Source of the DNA: Roseimicrobium sp. ORNL1
GTDB lineage: Bacteria; Verrucomicrobiota; Verrucomicrobiia; Verrucomicrobiales; Verrucomicrobiaceae
DNA length: 64,000 bases
Assembly: GCF_011044495.1 (NCBI RefSeq)
Contig: NZ_CP049143.1
Coordinates: forward strand, 3,410,001-3,474,000
Direction of reading: 5' to 3'
How positions within the stretch are numbered: the stretch's first letter is position 1; each line of letters opens with the position of its first letter. A program made the translations under genes and the position numbers. Of the stretch, positions 1 through 7,867 are shown in pieces. The notes under the pieces are model-generated. The model was not told where the DNA came from. It did not search any database and saw nothing but the letters and a program-made list of their open reading frames with translations.

Positions 1-138
1 ATCACGGGCACGGCTTTCATCGCCCCCCAGGATGCTGGTGGCATACCCAATGAGATTGCTCTCAAACTGTGCGAGGGCCTCCCGCACCAACGTTCCGGCC
101 GGGTCGCTTGACTGTGATGGCATGGGTGCATTGCTCAT
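1..138 (-). CDS. ECF-type RNA polymerase sigma factor, N-terminal fragment (runs off the window)
   Basis: Only the first 46 codons are inside the window; the gene continues leftward past base 1. The visible protein begins MSNAPMPSQS and contains ALAQFESNLIGYATSILGG followed by DESRARD. This is the usual opening of sigma region 2 in ECF factors, where a helix ending in A..ILG.....A.D.VQ follows. The start was taken at the ATG complementary to 136-138. The gene would direct core polymerase to an unknown set of promoters. Its nearest upstream neighbour on the same strand is the small conserved protein at 269-460. The family call rests on a short stretch of sequence, so the subgroup cannot be named. 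Confidence 0.65.
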   Translation of the reverse strand, partial: MSNAPMPSQSSDPAGTLVREALAQFESNLIGYATSILGGDESRARD

Positions 139-248
139 CTCAGAAACGATTTTCCGGGATTTCTATTAGGAGAACCTATGCAATTCGTTGCACAAGAAGG
201 AGGCAACCCAATATCTGCGGTGCGGAGGGCGGCGGCAAGGTTTTTTGC

Positions 249-284
249 GGCCGGAGATGCGGGCAGCCTCAGTTCTCTCCGGCC
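249..284. other. 9-bp inverted repeat overlapping a stop codon
   Basis: Perfect arms GGCCGGAGA (249-257) and TCTCCGGCC (276-284) enclose an 18-nt loop and span the stop codon of the small gene ending at 269. On the minus strand no U-run follows, so it does not look like an ordinary intrinsic terminator. On the plus strand a run of six T precedes it instead. Confidence 0.35.
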
Positions 285-460
285 AGGCCATCGCGCCAGC
301 CTTCACGATGCTCTGAGATCCACTCGGTGAGTGCTCTCTCAAAGCCAATGTCTTCCTGGGCCTTCGCGCTCTCAATCCATTTATGTTTCAGGATCTCTTC
401 ACGCTCAGCCAGAAACTGCTCATAGAACTTAGCCGGGTCAATGGGGGATTGGCTCGTCAT
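269..460 (-). CDS. Small conserved protein of unknown function, 63 aa
   Basis: Encodes a short, charged, probably cytosolic helical protein. The core reads KHKWIESAKAQEDIGFERAL, then a W-x-x-x-H-R-x-x-W stretch. I associate this arrangement (KWI-S-KA--DIGFE-AL--W---HR) with a family of small bacterial proteins of unknown role, but I cannot attach a function. The reading frame is open further upstream to 520. The ATG at 460 was chosen because earlier starts would overlap the preceding gene or add an atypical Arg/Ser-rich leader; the ATG at 472 is an alternative. It sits 40 nt downstream of the sorbosone-dehydrogenase-like gene on the same strand. Confidence 0.6.
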   Translation of the reverse strand: MTSQSPIDPAKFYEQFLAEREEILKHKWIESAKAQEDIGFERALTEWISEHREGWRDGLAGEN

Positions 461-500
461 GGGTTCCCGCATTGTGACAGATTTGACACTGCGAGACGAT

Positions 501-1976
501 CTATTTTTCGGGAATTTCATTGAGGGTGTAATACGCCACTGGGTGCAGCAGCGGCTGTCCCGAAGGTGACTTCACGCCATCCAGGTGAAGCTCGTGGATG
601 TGCCCCTTTGTCAGGGGGGAGAGGCGCAGGCGCACGGACTTGCCGTTCTTCGCCACTTCGGCGGCGATGATCTTCGGCAGGACCTCGTCCACCTCCGGGC
701 TGCCGTACTCTGCCTGGTAGATGTAGGTGAAGGCGCGCAGGCTGTAGCTGGCGGGGTCTCTTGCAGTGGCGGGATCCACCGGCTCGGTGAAGGTCAGCTC
801 GAAGCCATCCGGTTTGGCGCGCATCTCGTGAATCTCAAAGGGCACCTTGCCGGTCCATTCCAGCTTCTCGAAGTCATAGGGCTTGCCGCCACGCGCACCC
901 CAGCCGCGGTCCGAGCCTCCCACGAAGAGCTGGCCTTCGCTGTCCATGCGACCGCCAATGAGTCCGGACAGGAAGCCTGAGCGGAAGGGGATGACCGCGC
1001 CCTGCTTCACGCCATTCACGGTCTCAAGGAAGACGCGTGAGACATTCGAGTGGGACTGGTCCGCCACGAAGAGCTGCTTCTGGAAGGGGCCGAACTTGCC
1101 CTTGGACTCGTCGCACACGATGAAGCTGGAGGAGTTGCCAATCTTCCCGTGCACCATGTACACCGCTGGCGGGACCAGTTCCTTGATGCGGGTGCGCTCA
1201 GTCACCATGCGGCTCTTGTCATTGGGCTCCACGGGCTTCTTGAGCGAAGTCTTCTCATACCAGCGGAAGCCGCCGGGGTGTCCCTGGAAGGTTCCGGGTA
1301 CGAGGTGCTGCAAGGTACAGGAGCCGTGCCACGGGCCCTGGTTGTCGGTGTAGTACACCTCGCCATCCGCGTCGAATCCCATGCCGCCGGGCGAACGGAT
1401 GCCGCTGCAGGTGGGGATGACCTTGCCCTCGGGCGTGACGCGCAGAGCCCAGCCGCGGAAGTCGATGTTGCTGTTGAAGGAGCCGGTGAGGCAGAGCGTG
1501 ACCCAGAGGTTGTTCTCCTTGTCGAAGCGGGAGCCGATGGCGTACTCGTGGTAGTCGCCGCTCACGCCCCAGCCATCGCTCACGGGTTCAAAGATGTCCG
1601 CGCGTCCGTCGCCGTCCTGATCCTTGAGACGCACGATCTCATAGCGGATGGTGGCGTACAGCCAGCCGTCCTTCCACGCGAGGCCCAGGACTTCATGCAG
1701 GCCGGAGGCGAAGAGCTGGAACTTGATCTTGCTGGGGTCTGCCTCACGCGCGTGGTCCACCACCCAGATCTCCCCACGACGCGTGCCCAGGGCCAGCTTG
1801 CCATCCGGCAGCAGCTCGATAGAGCCCACCTCCATGGCGGTCTCCCTGGGTGTATCATAAGTGGTGATTTTGTAATAGTCAGACTCCTTCGGTGGCTCGG
1901 CTGCGCGGAGAGTGGCAGTGGAAGCAGCAAAACCGAGCATGGCTGGAAGAAGCAGGGCTGCGGAGCGGAAGTTCAT
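501..1976 (-). CDS. Secreted sorbosone/glucose-dehydrogenase-like beta-propeller protein
   Basis: 491 aa with an N-terminal signal peptide ending near LRAAEPP. The body has the blade repeats of PQQ-type sugar dehydrogenase and L-sorbosone-dehydrogenase-like propellers: ELLPDGKLALGTRRGEIWVV, LKDQDGDGRADIFEPV, FDKENNLWVT, SPGGMGFDADGEVYYTDNQG. The family oxidises sugars or aldoses in the periplasm with a bound quinone; many PVC members are annotated only by fold, so the substrate is unknown. The last 100 residues look like an Ig/fibronectin-like tail (FEIHEMRAKPDGFELTFTEP). It lies 57 nt downstream of the cupredoxin-PA14 gene on the same strand. That makes an electron-transfer pair plausible, but this is inference. 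Confidence 0.75.
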   Translation of the reverse strand: MNFRSAALLLPAMLGFAASTATLRAAEPPKESDYYKITTYDTPRETAMEVGSIELLPDGKLALGTRRGEIWVVDHAREADPSKIKFQLFASGLHEVLGLAWKDGWLYATIRYEIVRLKDQDGDGRADIFEPVSDGWGVSGDYHEYAIGSRFDKENNLWVTLCLTGSFNSNIDFRGWALRVTPEGKVIPTCSGIRSPGGMGFDADGEVYYTDNQGPWHGSCTLQHLVPGTFQGHPGGFRWYEKTSLKKPVEPNDKSRMVTERTRIKELVPPAVYMVHGKIGNSSSFIVCDESKGKFGPFQKQLFVADQSHSNVSRVFLETVNGVKQGAVIPFRSGFLSGLIGGRMDSEGQLFVGGSDRGWGARGGKPYDFEKLEWTGKVPFEIHEMRAKPDGFELTFTEPVDPATARDPASYSLRAFTYIYQAEYGSPEVDEVLPKIIAAEVAKNGKSVRLRLSPLTKGHIHELHLDGVKSPSGQPLLHPVAYYTLNEIPEK

Positions 1977-2033
1977 GGGAATCGAAAAGGGAAAGGGCAG
2001 GGGAAGATGGGGAAGGAGGAACGCGACCGGCGG

Positions 2034-3635
2034 TTATTTCGGCCACGTATAGGTGACCACGATCTCCGAGGTGGCTGGCACCACCAGATTTTCTCCAGAC
2101 ACCGAGGCGCCCTTCGCGGATACGAGGAACTGGTTATTGAAGGTGTTCCCCTCCAACGCGAACTTCGGACCTTCCACGAGGAAGTCGCTGCCACTGGTCT
2201 GCACCTTGCCATTGGCCAGGCGGAACAGGGCACCGGCGGGGATGTTCCCTTTCAGCTTGATGGTGCGTGTGAGCGTGGCCTCCGGACCGGTGCCGGTGCC
2301 GCTGGCGGCGAAGGTGTCTTCCACGGCCACGCCATTCCACTCATAGCGGAAGGTGGGGGCGCGCTTCGCATCGAGGGTGTATCCTTTCCAGATATACCCA
2401 TCGTAGCGCTTCTCCTTGTTCCATGTGGGCCAGGAGGGACCGCTGCTGCCGTCCGGCACGGCGAAGGCGGGTGTAACCTCGCCTGTGGGGCGCAGCACGT
2501 CATAGCCGAGCGGCGCCTGGTAACCGCCGCCACGGCTGTTCCAGTGACGGGCCGCATCCATGAAGGCACCGCGCCACACCAGCGCGAGGTTCATGCTCTC
2601 GGCGCTCCAGGCGATGTTGATGCCGCCGGGGTATCCCACGGCGATACCGCGATTTCCCGCACCGGCGATGAAGTTGCGATAGATCACAGGCTCGCTTGTC
2701 ACGGCGATGGGCATGCCCAGCGTGTCGGGCTTCTTCTTCGCGTCGCCTTCTTTCCATCCCTTGGGACGCCAGGTGGAGAGGGGAGTGATGTCGAAGTCGG
2801 TGCCCTTCCAGGCAGCGTAGATCTCGATGCCGCCGCCAGCCTGGAAATACTCCAGGCGGAACTCGTGCTCGCCATGGTCGAGCTTTACCCCAGCGCTCTT
2901 CACGCTGCCAGCGGGGTGGATGCCATCATATTCTACCACCTTCTTGCCATCGATGAGGATGCGCGCGCCGTCGTCCGAGGTGAGGAAGAATCGATAGCTG
3001 CCCGTGCGCGGGGCGTAAATTTTCCCGGTATAGACCACGCCGAACTGGTTCTTGTAGTCGTCCAGCTTCACCTGAATGAGGTTGTCGGCGATCACGCCTT
3101 CACGGTGCACCTCGGTGAGTTTGGAGAAATCGGGAAGCTGCTTCCAGTCGCCGAGGTACATCTTGAACTTCAGGTCCTTCAGCCCTTCACCCTCGGGAAT
3201 GACCTTCATCTCGCCATTCATGGTCATGGCGTGGCCGGGGAAGGTGCAGACGAAGGGGTAGTTGCCGGGCCTGTCCGGAGCCGTGAAGCGGATGACTTCA
3301 CGTTCCTTGGGATTGAGCATCTTCGTATGGTAGAGGATGCGGTCGTCTTCCGGCAGCCAGTTGCGCTTCAGTGCGAGTTCGGGCTGCTCCATCTGCTTCA
3401 TGGACAGTTCCACGACATTGGTGCCCGGTTTGCAGAACACGAGGTTGTGCGGCAGGTCGTCGCCATTCTGAAACACCACCTCTACCGGCTGTCCGGGACG
3501 CACGGTGAACTCGTTCTCATCATACTTCATCTGCGCGGTCATCGTATTGATGCGCACGGTCTGCATTTCCGGGGGCTCCGCGTGCAGGCAGAGGGCGGCG
3601 GAAAGACACAAGAATGAGGGCAGGAGCTGCTTCAT
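2034..3635 (-). CDS. Secreted cupredoxin-PA14 domain protein
   Basis: 533 aa with a signal peptide (LPSFLCLSAALCLHA). Residues about 22-147 form a type-1 copper domain. His63 lies in DLPHNLVF, and the C-x4-H-x3-M loop is Cys130, His135, Met139 within FVCTFPGHAMTM, the ligand spacing of azurin/auracyanin. Residues about 155-285 form a PA14 sugar-binding-type domain (SYRFFLTSDDGARILIDGK). The C-terminal 240 residues (GYPGGINIAW, WRGAFMDAARHW) are a conserved-looking region I cannot name. The protein would be periplasmic or on the cell surface and could carry electrons. It is first in a minus-strand group with the propeller dehydrogenase, and diverges from the GntR gene at 3863. Confidence 0.8.
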   Translation of the reverse strand: MKQLLPSFLCLSAALCLHAEPPEMQTVRINTMTAQMKYDENEFTVRPGQPVEVVFQNGDDLPHNLVFCKPGTNVVELSMKQMEQPELALKRNWLPEDDRILYHTKMLNPKEREVIRFTAPDRPGNYPFVCTFPGHAMTMNGEMKVIPEGEGLKDLKFKMYLGDWKQLPDFSKLTEVHREGVIADNLIQVKLDDYKNQFGVVYTGKIYAPRTGSYRFFLTSDDGARILIDGKKVVEYDGIHPAGSVKSAGVKLDHGEHEFRLEYFQAGGGIEIYAAWKGTDFDITPLSTWRPKGWKEGDAKKKPDTLGMPIAVTSEPVIYRNFIAGAGNRGIAVGYPGGINIAWSAESMNLALVWRGAFMDAARHWNSRGGGYQAPLGYDVLRPTGEVTPAFAVPDGSSGPSWPTWNKEKRYDGYIWKGYTLDAKRAPTFRYEWNGVAVEDTFAASGTGTGPEATLTRTIKLKGNIPAGALFRLANGKVQTSGSDFLVEGPKFALEGNTFNNQFLVSAKGASVSGENLVVPATSEIVVTYTWPK

Positions 3636-3826
3636 GGGTGACGTGACTTTTTGCGAAAAGGGTGCGACATAACGAACAGTTTTGGTGGTTTCTATACGAC
3701 CTTTGGACGCGTTTTGTTAGAAACCTGCCACGGGCACAGGCAGGTGGCCCCCGAGGTGACCGGGAAAATTTTCTCGGGAAAGATGAAAGCATCCTGAAAA
3801 GACCCCCGTTTTGTCTTGCGCACACC

Positions 3827-3840
3827 GCTGGTATACCAGC
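3827..3840. promoter_or_regulatory. Palindromic GntR/FCD operator (UxuR/ExuR-like)
   Basis: GCTGGTATACCAGC is a perfect 14-bp palindrome 22 nt upstream of the GntR start codon. Its core TGGTATACCA is identical to the core of the enterobacterial UxuR/ExuR operators, which are bound by FCD-subfamily GntR proteins. Its position suggests autoregulation of the GntR gene and the sugar operon behind it, and possibly of the divergent cupredoxin gene. Confidence 0.7.
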
Positions 3841-3862
3841 AATATGCTACACCAGTTCTTCC

Positions 3863-4669
3863 ATGTCTGACGCATCCACCGACTCCCTCAGCGACAAGGC
3901 CTATCACTACATCCAGAAGAAACTTCTGGCGGGTGAGTGGACGGCCGGAGATGTCCTTTCCGAACTCGCCGTGGCCCGCGAGATGGGCATCAGCCGCACG
4001 CCCGTGCGCGAGGCCTTCCGCATGCTGGAGCAGGAGGGCGTGCTGGAGCAGGTGCCCCGCTTTGGCACCCGGGTGAAGGCGCTCGATCGTCGCGACCTGG
4101 TGGAGCTCTATGAACTCCGCGAAGCGCTGGAGCCCTACGCCGTGTTCCAGGCAGCGGGCAAGCTCTCCGAGGGAGATGCCCACATGCTGGATACCCTCTG
4201 CCGGGAGATGAAGTCTGTGGCCGAAGAACTGCGCAAAAGGGCAAAGACGGTGCCAGACGCCGCGATGATGAAGCGCCTGCTCTCCGCGGACCTCGCCTTC
4301 CACCAGCTTCTCATCCGCGCCGCTGGGAATCGCCGCATGATGAAGATCGTGGCGGACAGCCGCCTGCTGGCCCGCATCTTCGCCACGCCCCGGCAGGAGC
4401 ACGACCTCGGCATCATCGAGGAAACCCATCGTTACCACATCCAGATTCTGGATGCAGTAAAGGCAGGCAAGGGGGAGGTGGCGCGCAAGCTGATGGCGGA
4501 GCACATCCGCGCCAGCATGAAGGAGTCTCTGGAGCACTATGACCAACAACGTGCCGCTGCCGAGGCAGATGCCGTACCGCTCGATCTGCCAGATGATATG
4601 ATGAGCGAGTACCAGCGCATGGAGCGCAACGCCCGCCCCCGCAAATCCCAGCGCACTCGCGCGGCCTGA
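3863..4669 (+). CDS. GntR-family (FCD) transcriptional regulator
   Basis: 268 aa. Residues 8-72 are a GntR winged helix-turn-helix (KAYHYIQKKLLAGEW, SELAVAREMGISRTPVREAF, MLEQEGVLEQVPRFGTRV). The rest is the all-helical FCD ligand domain, with the metal/ligand-type elements LYELREALEPYAV, ADLAFHQLLIRAAGN and THRYHIQILDAV. The family responds to sugar acids, carboxylates or sialic acids. The ATG at 3863 places the HTH at the usual distance from the N-terminus; longer in-frame starts would read through the operator. It is the first gene of a collinear plus-strand group reaching 16014, so local control of that operon is the likely role. Confidence 0.88.
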   Translation: MSDASTDSLSDKAYHYIQKKLLAGEWTAGDVLSELAVAREMGISRTPVREAFRMLEQEGVLEQVPRFGTRVKALDRRDLVELYELREALEPYAVFQAAGKLSEGDAHMLDTLCREMKSVAEELRKRAKTVPDAAMMKRLLSADLAFHQLLIRAAGNRRMMKIVADSRLLARIFATPRQEHDLGIIEETHRYHIQILDAVKAGKGEVARKLMAEHIRASMKESLEHYDQQRAAAEADAVPLDLPDDMMSEYQRMERNARPRKSQRTRAA

Positions 4670-4738
4670 TTGATTCGCCTCCCTTACAGGCAGCCGCGAT
4701 TCCACATCATTTCTGTTCATTTCCTCCCATTCTGCATC

Positions 4739-6715
4739 ATGACACGCTACACCTCTTCTCTTCGCACTTCGCTGTGTGCGCTGTTCGCGGCCACCTCGTT
4801 CTCAGCTGCTTCCGCTCTGGATCGTCTGGAGTACCACAATCCCGGTCTGACCGTGGACCTCGGCGTCGGTCTCTGGGCCTGGCCTGTGCCGTGTGATGCC
4901 GATGGGGACGGAGACTATGACCTTATTGTGTCCTGTCCTGACAAGCCGTACAACGGCATCTATGTCTTCGAAAACGTGACGGGTGACACCGCGAAGGACA
5001 AGATGCCCGTCTTCAAACCTGGCCCGCGCCTCAGCAAGACGGTAACTTATGTCATGCCCAGCTACGCAAAGGATGGCAGCATGCGCGTGCTGAATCCGGG
5101 CTTTGAGTATCTGAACTTCACCAAGACCGGCATTGATGAGAAAGTGAAACTGCCGGTGGAAGCCAAGTTTCACAAACCCCAGGGTAAGCAGCCGAAGGGA
5201 CCCAAGATGCGGCACAACCAGTGGCGCTATGAAGACTACGACAGCGATGGCGTGACTGACCTGATCGTGGCCGTGGAGGACTGGAGCTACTACGGCTGGG
5301 ATGACGCATGGAATGCCGAGGGCAAGTGGATGAATGGCCCGCTGCACGGCTGGGTCTACTTCATCAAGAACACCGGCACCACGGAGAAGCCGGTGTATGC
5401 CGAGCCCAAGTTCATCGAGGCGGATGGAAAGCGTCTTGAAACCTTTGGCTGCCCTTCGCCGAACTTCGGTGACTACGATGGCGATGGCGATCTCGACCTC
5501 ATCTGCGGCGAGTTCCTGGACAAGTTCACCTACTTCGAAAACATCGGCACGCGCAAGGAACCGAAGTACGCCCAAGGCACCCTGATGAAGGACACGGAGG
5601 GCAAGACGCTCGCCATGGATCTGGAGATGATCGTGCCGGTCGCCTTTGACTGGGACAAGGATGGTGACCTCGATCTCATCGTGGGAGATGAAGATGGCCG
5701 CGTCGCCTTCGTGGAGAACACCGGCAAGCTCTCGGACAAGCGCATGCCTGTCTTCAAGGCGCCCGCTTACTTCCAGCAGCAGGCGGAAACTCTCAAGTGC
5801 GGCGCCCTCGCCACACCCGTGGGCTTTGACTGGGATGGCGATGGCGACATGGACATCGTGTCTGGTAACACGGCGGGCTACATCGAGTTCTTCGAGAACC
5901 TCAGTGGCCCAAATGTCGCCGTGCCCAAGTGGGCCGCACCGAAGCGTCTCGAAGCCGGGGGCAAGGTCTTCCGCATTCTCGCTGGGCCGAATGGCAGCAT
6001 CCAGGGGCCCGCAGAGGCGAAGTGGGGATACACCACGCTGAACGTTGCTGACTGGGATGCAGATGGTCTTCCGGATATTCTCGTGAACGGCATCTGGGGG
6101 AAGGTGGAACTGCTGAAGAACATCGGCACTCGCACAGAGCCGAAGCTTGCTGCGCCACAGGCCATCGAGGTGGAGTGGGAAGGTGCTACGCCCAAACCCG
6201 CATGGATGTGGTGGAATCCCAAAGGCAAGGAACTCGTCACGCAATGGCGCACCACGCCTGCGGTGTATGACTTCAACAAGGATGGCCTGGTGGATCTCGC
6301 CATGCTGGATCAGGAAGGTTACCTCGTCTTCTTCGAGCGCGCCAAGGTGGATGGCAAACTCGTGCTCAAGGCACCACGCCGTGTCTTCGTGGATGAAACA
6401 GGCAAGCCTCTGCAGCTCAATGCCAAGACCGCTGGCGGCAGCGGCCGTCGCAAGCTCTGCGTCACCGATTGGGATGGCGATGGCAAGTTCGACTTCCTGC
6501 TGAACTCTTCCAATGCGGATTTCCTCAATCAGGTGGAGGAGAAGGATGGCAAGTGGGTGATGAAGAACGCCGGCACGCTCGCCGAGCGCAACATCGAAGG
6601 CCATGACGTGAGCCCCACGGTGGTGGACTTCGATGGTGACAAGATTCCCGACTTCCTCGGTGGAGCGGAAGATGGTCGCTTCTACTTCATGAAAAATCCT
6701 CGCGCCGCCAAGTAG
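4739..6715 (+). CDS. Secreted FG-GAP/VCBS repeat protein
   Basis: 658 aa after a signal peptide (LCALFAATSFSAASA). Nine Ca-binding-type loops of the form D-x-D-x-D-G-x-x-D are visible, for example DADGDGDYDLIVS, DYDGDGDLDLICG, DWDKDGDLDLIVG, DWDGDGDMDIVSG and DFNKDGLVDLAML. Each is followed by an aromatic strand such as GWVYFIKNTG or VAFVENTG. This indicates an integrin-alpha-like seven-or-more-bladed propeller held by calcium. Such proteins bind glycans or other surface ligands; no catalytic motif is evident. It lies 69 nt after the GntR gene and 40 nt before the first BNR protein. The ATG at 4739 fits the signal peptide. Confidence 0.8.
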   Translation: MTRYTSSLRTSLCALFAATSFSAASALDRLEYHNPGLTVDLGVGLWAWPVPCDADGDGDYDLIVSCPDKPYNGIYVFENVTGDTAKDKMPVFKPGPRLSKTVTYVMPSYAKDGSMRVLNPGFEYLNFTKTGIDEKVKLPVEAKFHKPQGKQPKGPKMRHNQWRYEDYDSDGVTDLIVAVEDWSYYGWDDAWNAEGKWMNGPLHGWVYFIKNTGTTEKPVYAEPKFIEADGKRLETFGCPSPNFGDYDGDGDLDLICGEFLDKFTYFENIGTRKEPKYAQGTLMKDTEGKTLAMDLEMIVPVAFDWDKDGDLDLIVGDEDGRVAFVENTGKLSDKRMPVFKAPAYFQQQAETLKCGALATPVGFDWDGDGDMDIVSGNTAGYIEFFENLSGPNVAVPKWAAPKRLEAGGKVFRILAGPNGSIQGPAEAKWGYTTLNVADWDADGLPDILVNGIWGKVELLKNIGTRTEPKLAAPQAIEVEWEGATPKPAWMWWNPKGKELVTQWRTTPAVYDFNKDGLVDLAMLDQEGYLVFFERAKVDGKLVLKAPRRVFVDETGKPLQLNAKTAGGSGRRKLCVTDWDGDGKFDFLLNSSNADFLNQVEEKDGKWVMKNAGTLAERNIEGHDVSPTVVDFDGDKIPDFLGGAEDGRFYFMKNPRAAK

Positions 6716-6755
6716 CATATCCTTTCCAAGCAACTCTCCTCACGACCTCACTTCC

Positions 6756-7829
6756 ATGAAAGCTACTCTGAGTCTTCTTCTTCTCGCAGCCCTTCACACA
6801 GGTCCCGTCATGGCCGAGGAATCTCCCGCCATCGTCTCGCGCGAGTTCCTCTTCGATGAGAACACCAAGCCCGCGCCTTCCTGCCATGCGTCCACTATCG
6901 TAGAGGCTAAGAACGGCAATCTGGTCGCTGCCTGGTTTGGCGGGACGGCTGAAGGAAATGATGATGTGGTAATCTGGGTATCCCGACGGGTGGGTGACAA
7001 ATGGTCTCAAGCGGTGCAGGCTGCCGATGGCGTGGATGTCGACGGGAAACGTTATCCATGCTGGAATCCTGTGCTTTTCCAACCGAAGGAAGGCGCATTA
7101 ATGCTTTTCTACAAGGTTGGGCCGTCACCTCAGAAATGGTGGGGAATGCTGCGCACCAGTACGGACTATGGCAAGACTTGGAGTGAATCGAAAAGGTTGC
7201 CTGAAGGGTTCTTGGGACCTATCAAAAACAAACCGGTAGAACTTCCGGACGGTACCATTCTTTGCCCTAGCAGCACAGAGACAGTTGCGAAGCCGAGTGC
7301 ATGGCGAGTGCATTTTGAACAAATTAGGAACAATGCGCAGACATTCCGCTTCCGTGGGCCCTCCTCTCCGGGAGAGCCGCCCATTGATGCGATTCAACCA
7401 AGCATCTTGTTCATCGGAAAGAAAAAGTTGCTCGCTCTGGGCCGCACACGACAGGGACAGATTTTCCGCGTCGAATCTCCAGACCTCGGTGAGACCTGGG
7501 GACCCATGAGCCTCACCTCGCTGCCGAATCCCAACTCCGGCACCGATGCTGTCACCATGAAGGATGGCCAGCACGTGCTCATCTACAATCACACGAAGAA
7601 GGGCCGCTCGCCCCTCAATGTCGCCGTTTCCAAAGATGGCATGACATGGCAGGCAGCGCTCGTGTTGGAAAGTGAACCCGGTGAGTACAGCTATCCTGCG
7701 GTGATTCAAACGGCCGATGGCAAGCTGCACTTCACCTATACGTGGAAGCGCCAGCTCGTGCGCCACGTGGTGGTGGATCCGGCGAAGTTCGCCCTGAAGG
7801 ACATCGTGAATGGAGAGTGGCCGAAGTAA
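6756..7829 (+). CDS. Secreted BNR/sialidase-like propeller (exo-alpha-sialidase superfamily)
   Basis: 357 aa, signal peptide ending near VMAEES. Asp-box motifs S-x-D-x-G-x-T-W occur at STDYGKTWSES and SPDLGETWGPM, with a degenerate one at SKDGMTWQ. The CHASTIVEAKNGNLVAAWFGGTAEG start is typical of the bacterial BNR-4/sialidase_2 group (positions about 43-68). A clear sialidase FRIP/RIP arginine motif is not evident, so the enzyme may act on another glycan. It should act outside the cytoplasm. It is the third gene in the operon and probably releases or recognises the sugar handled by the downstream transporter and lyase. Confidence 0.8.
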   Translation: MKATLSLLLLAALHTGPVMAEESPAIVSREFLFDENTKPAPSCHASTIVEAKNGNLVAAWFGGTAEGNDDVVIWVSRRVGDKWSQAVQAADGVDVDGKRYPCWNPVLFQPKEGALMLFYKVGPSPQKWWGMLRTSTDYGKTWSESKRLPEGFLGPIKNKPVELPDGTILCPSSTETVAKPSAWRVHFEQIRNNAQTFRFRGPSSPGEPPIDAIQPSILFIGKKKLLALGRTRQGQIFRVESPDLGETWGPMSLTSLPNPNSGTDAVTMKDGQHVLIYNHTKKGRSPLNVAVSKDGMTWQAALVLESEPGEYSYPAVIQTADGKLHFTYTWKRQLVRHVVVDPAKFALKDIVNGEWPK

Positions 7830-7867
7830 TCGCGCGGTACGCACTATCCAATTCCCATCCCATACTC

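Noticed and set aside
473-479. TGTCACA on the minus strand just before the small gene
   Set aside because: At the ECF41 spacing (16 nt) the next element is CGAG rather than CGTC, and it would place the start of transcription within the coding region.
1050-3617. Long open frame on the plus strand (855 codons)
   Set aside because: It lies antisense to two well-supported secreted proteins (propeller dehydrogenase and cupredoxin-PA14) and has a Gly/Ala/Glu/His-rich, domain-free translation typical of antisense frames in GC-rich DNA.
4802-6733. Long open frame on the minus strand (643 codons)
   Set aside because: Antisense to the FG-GAP repeat gene; the regular repeats of that gene explain the absence of stops.
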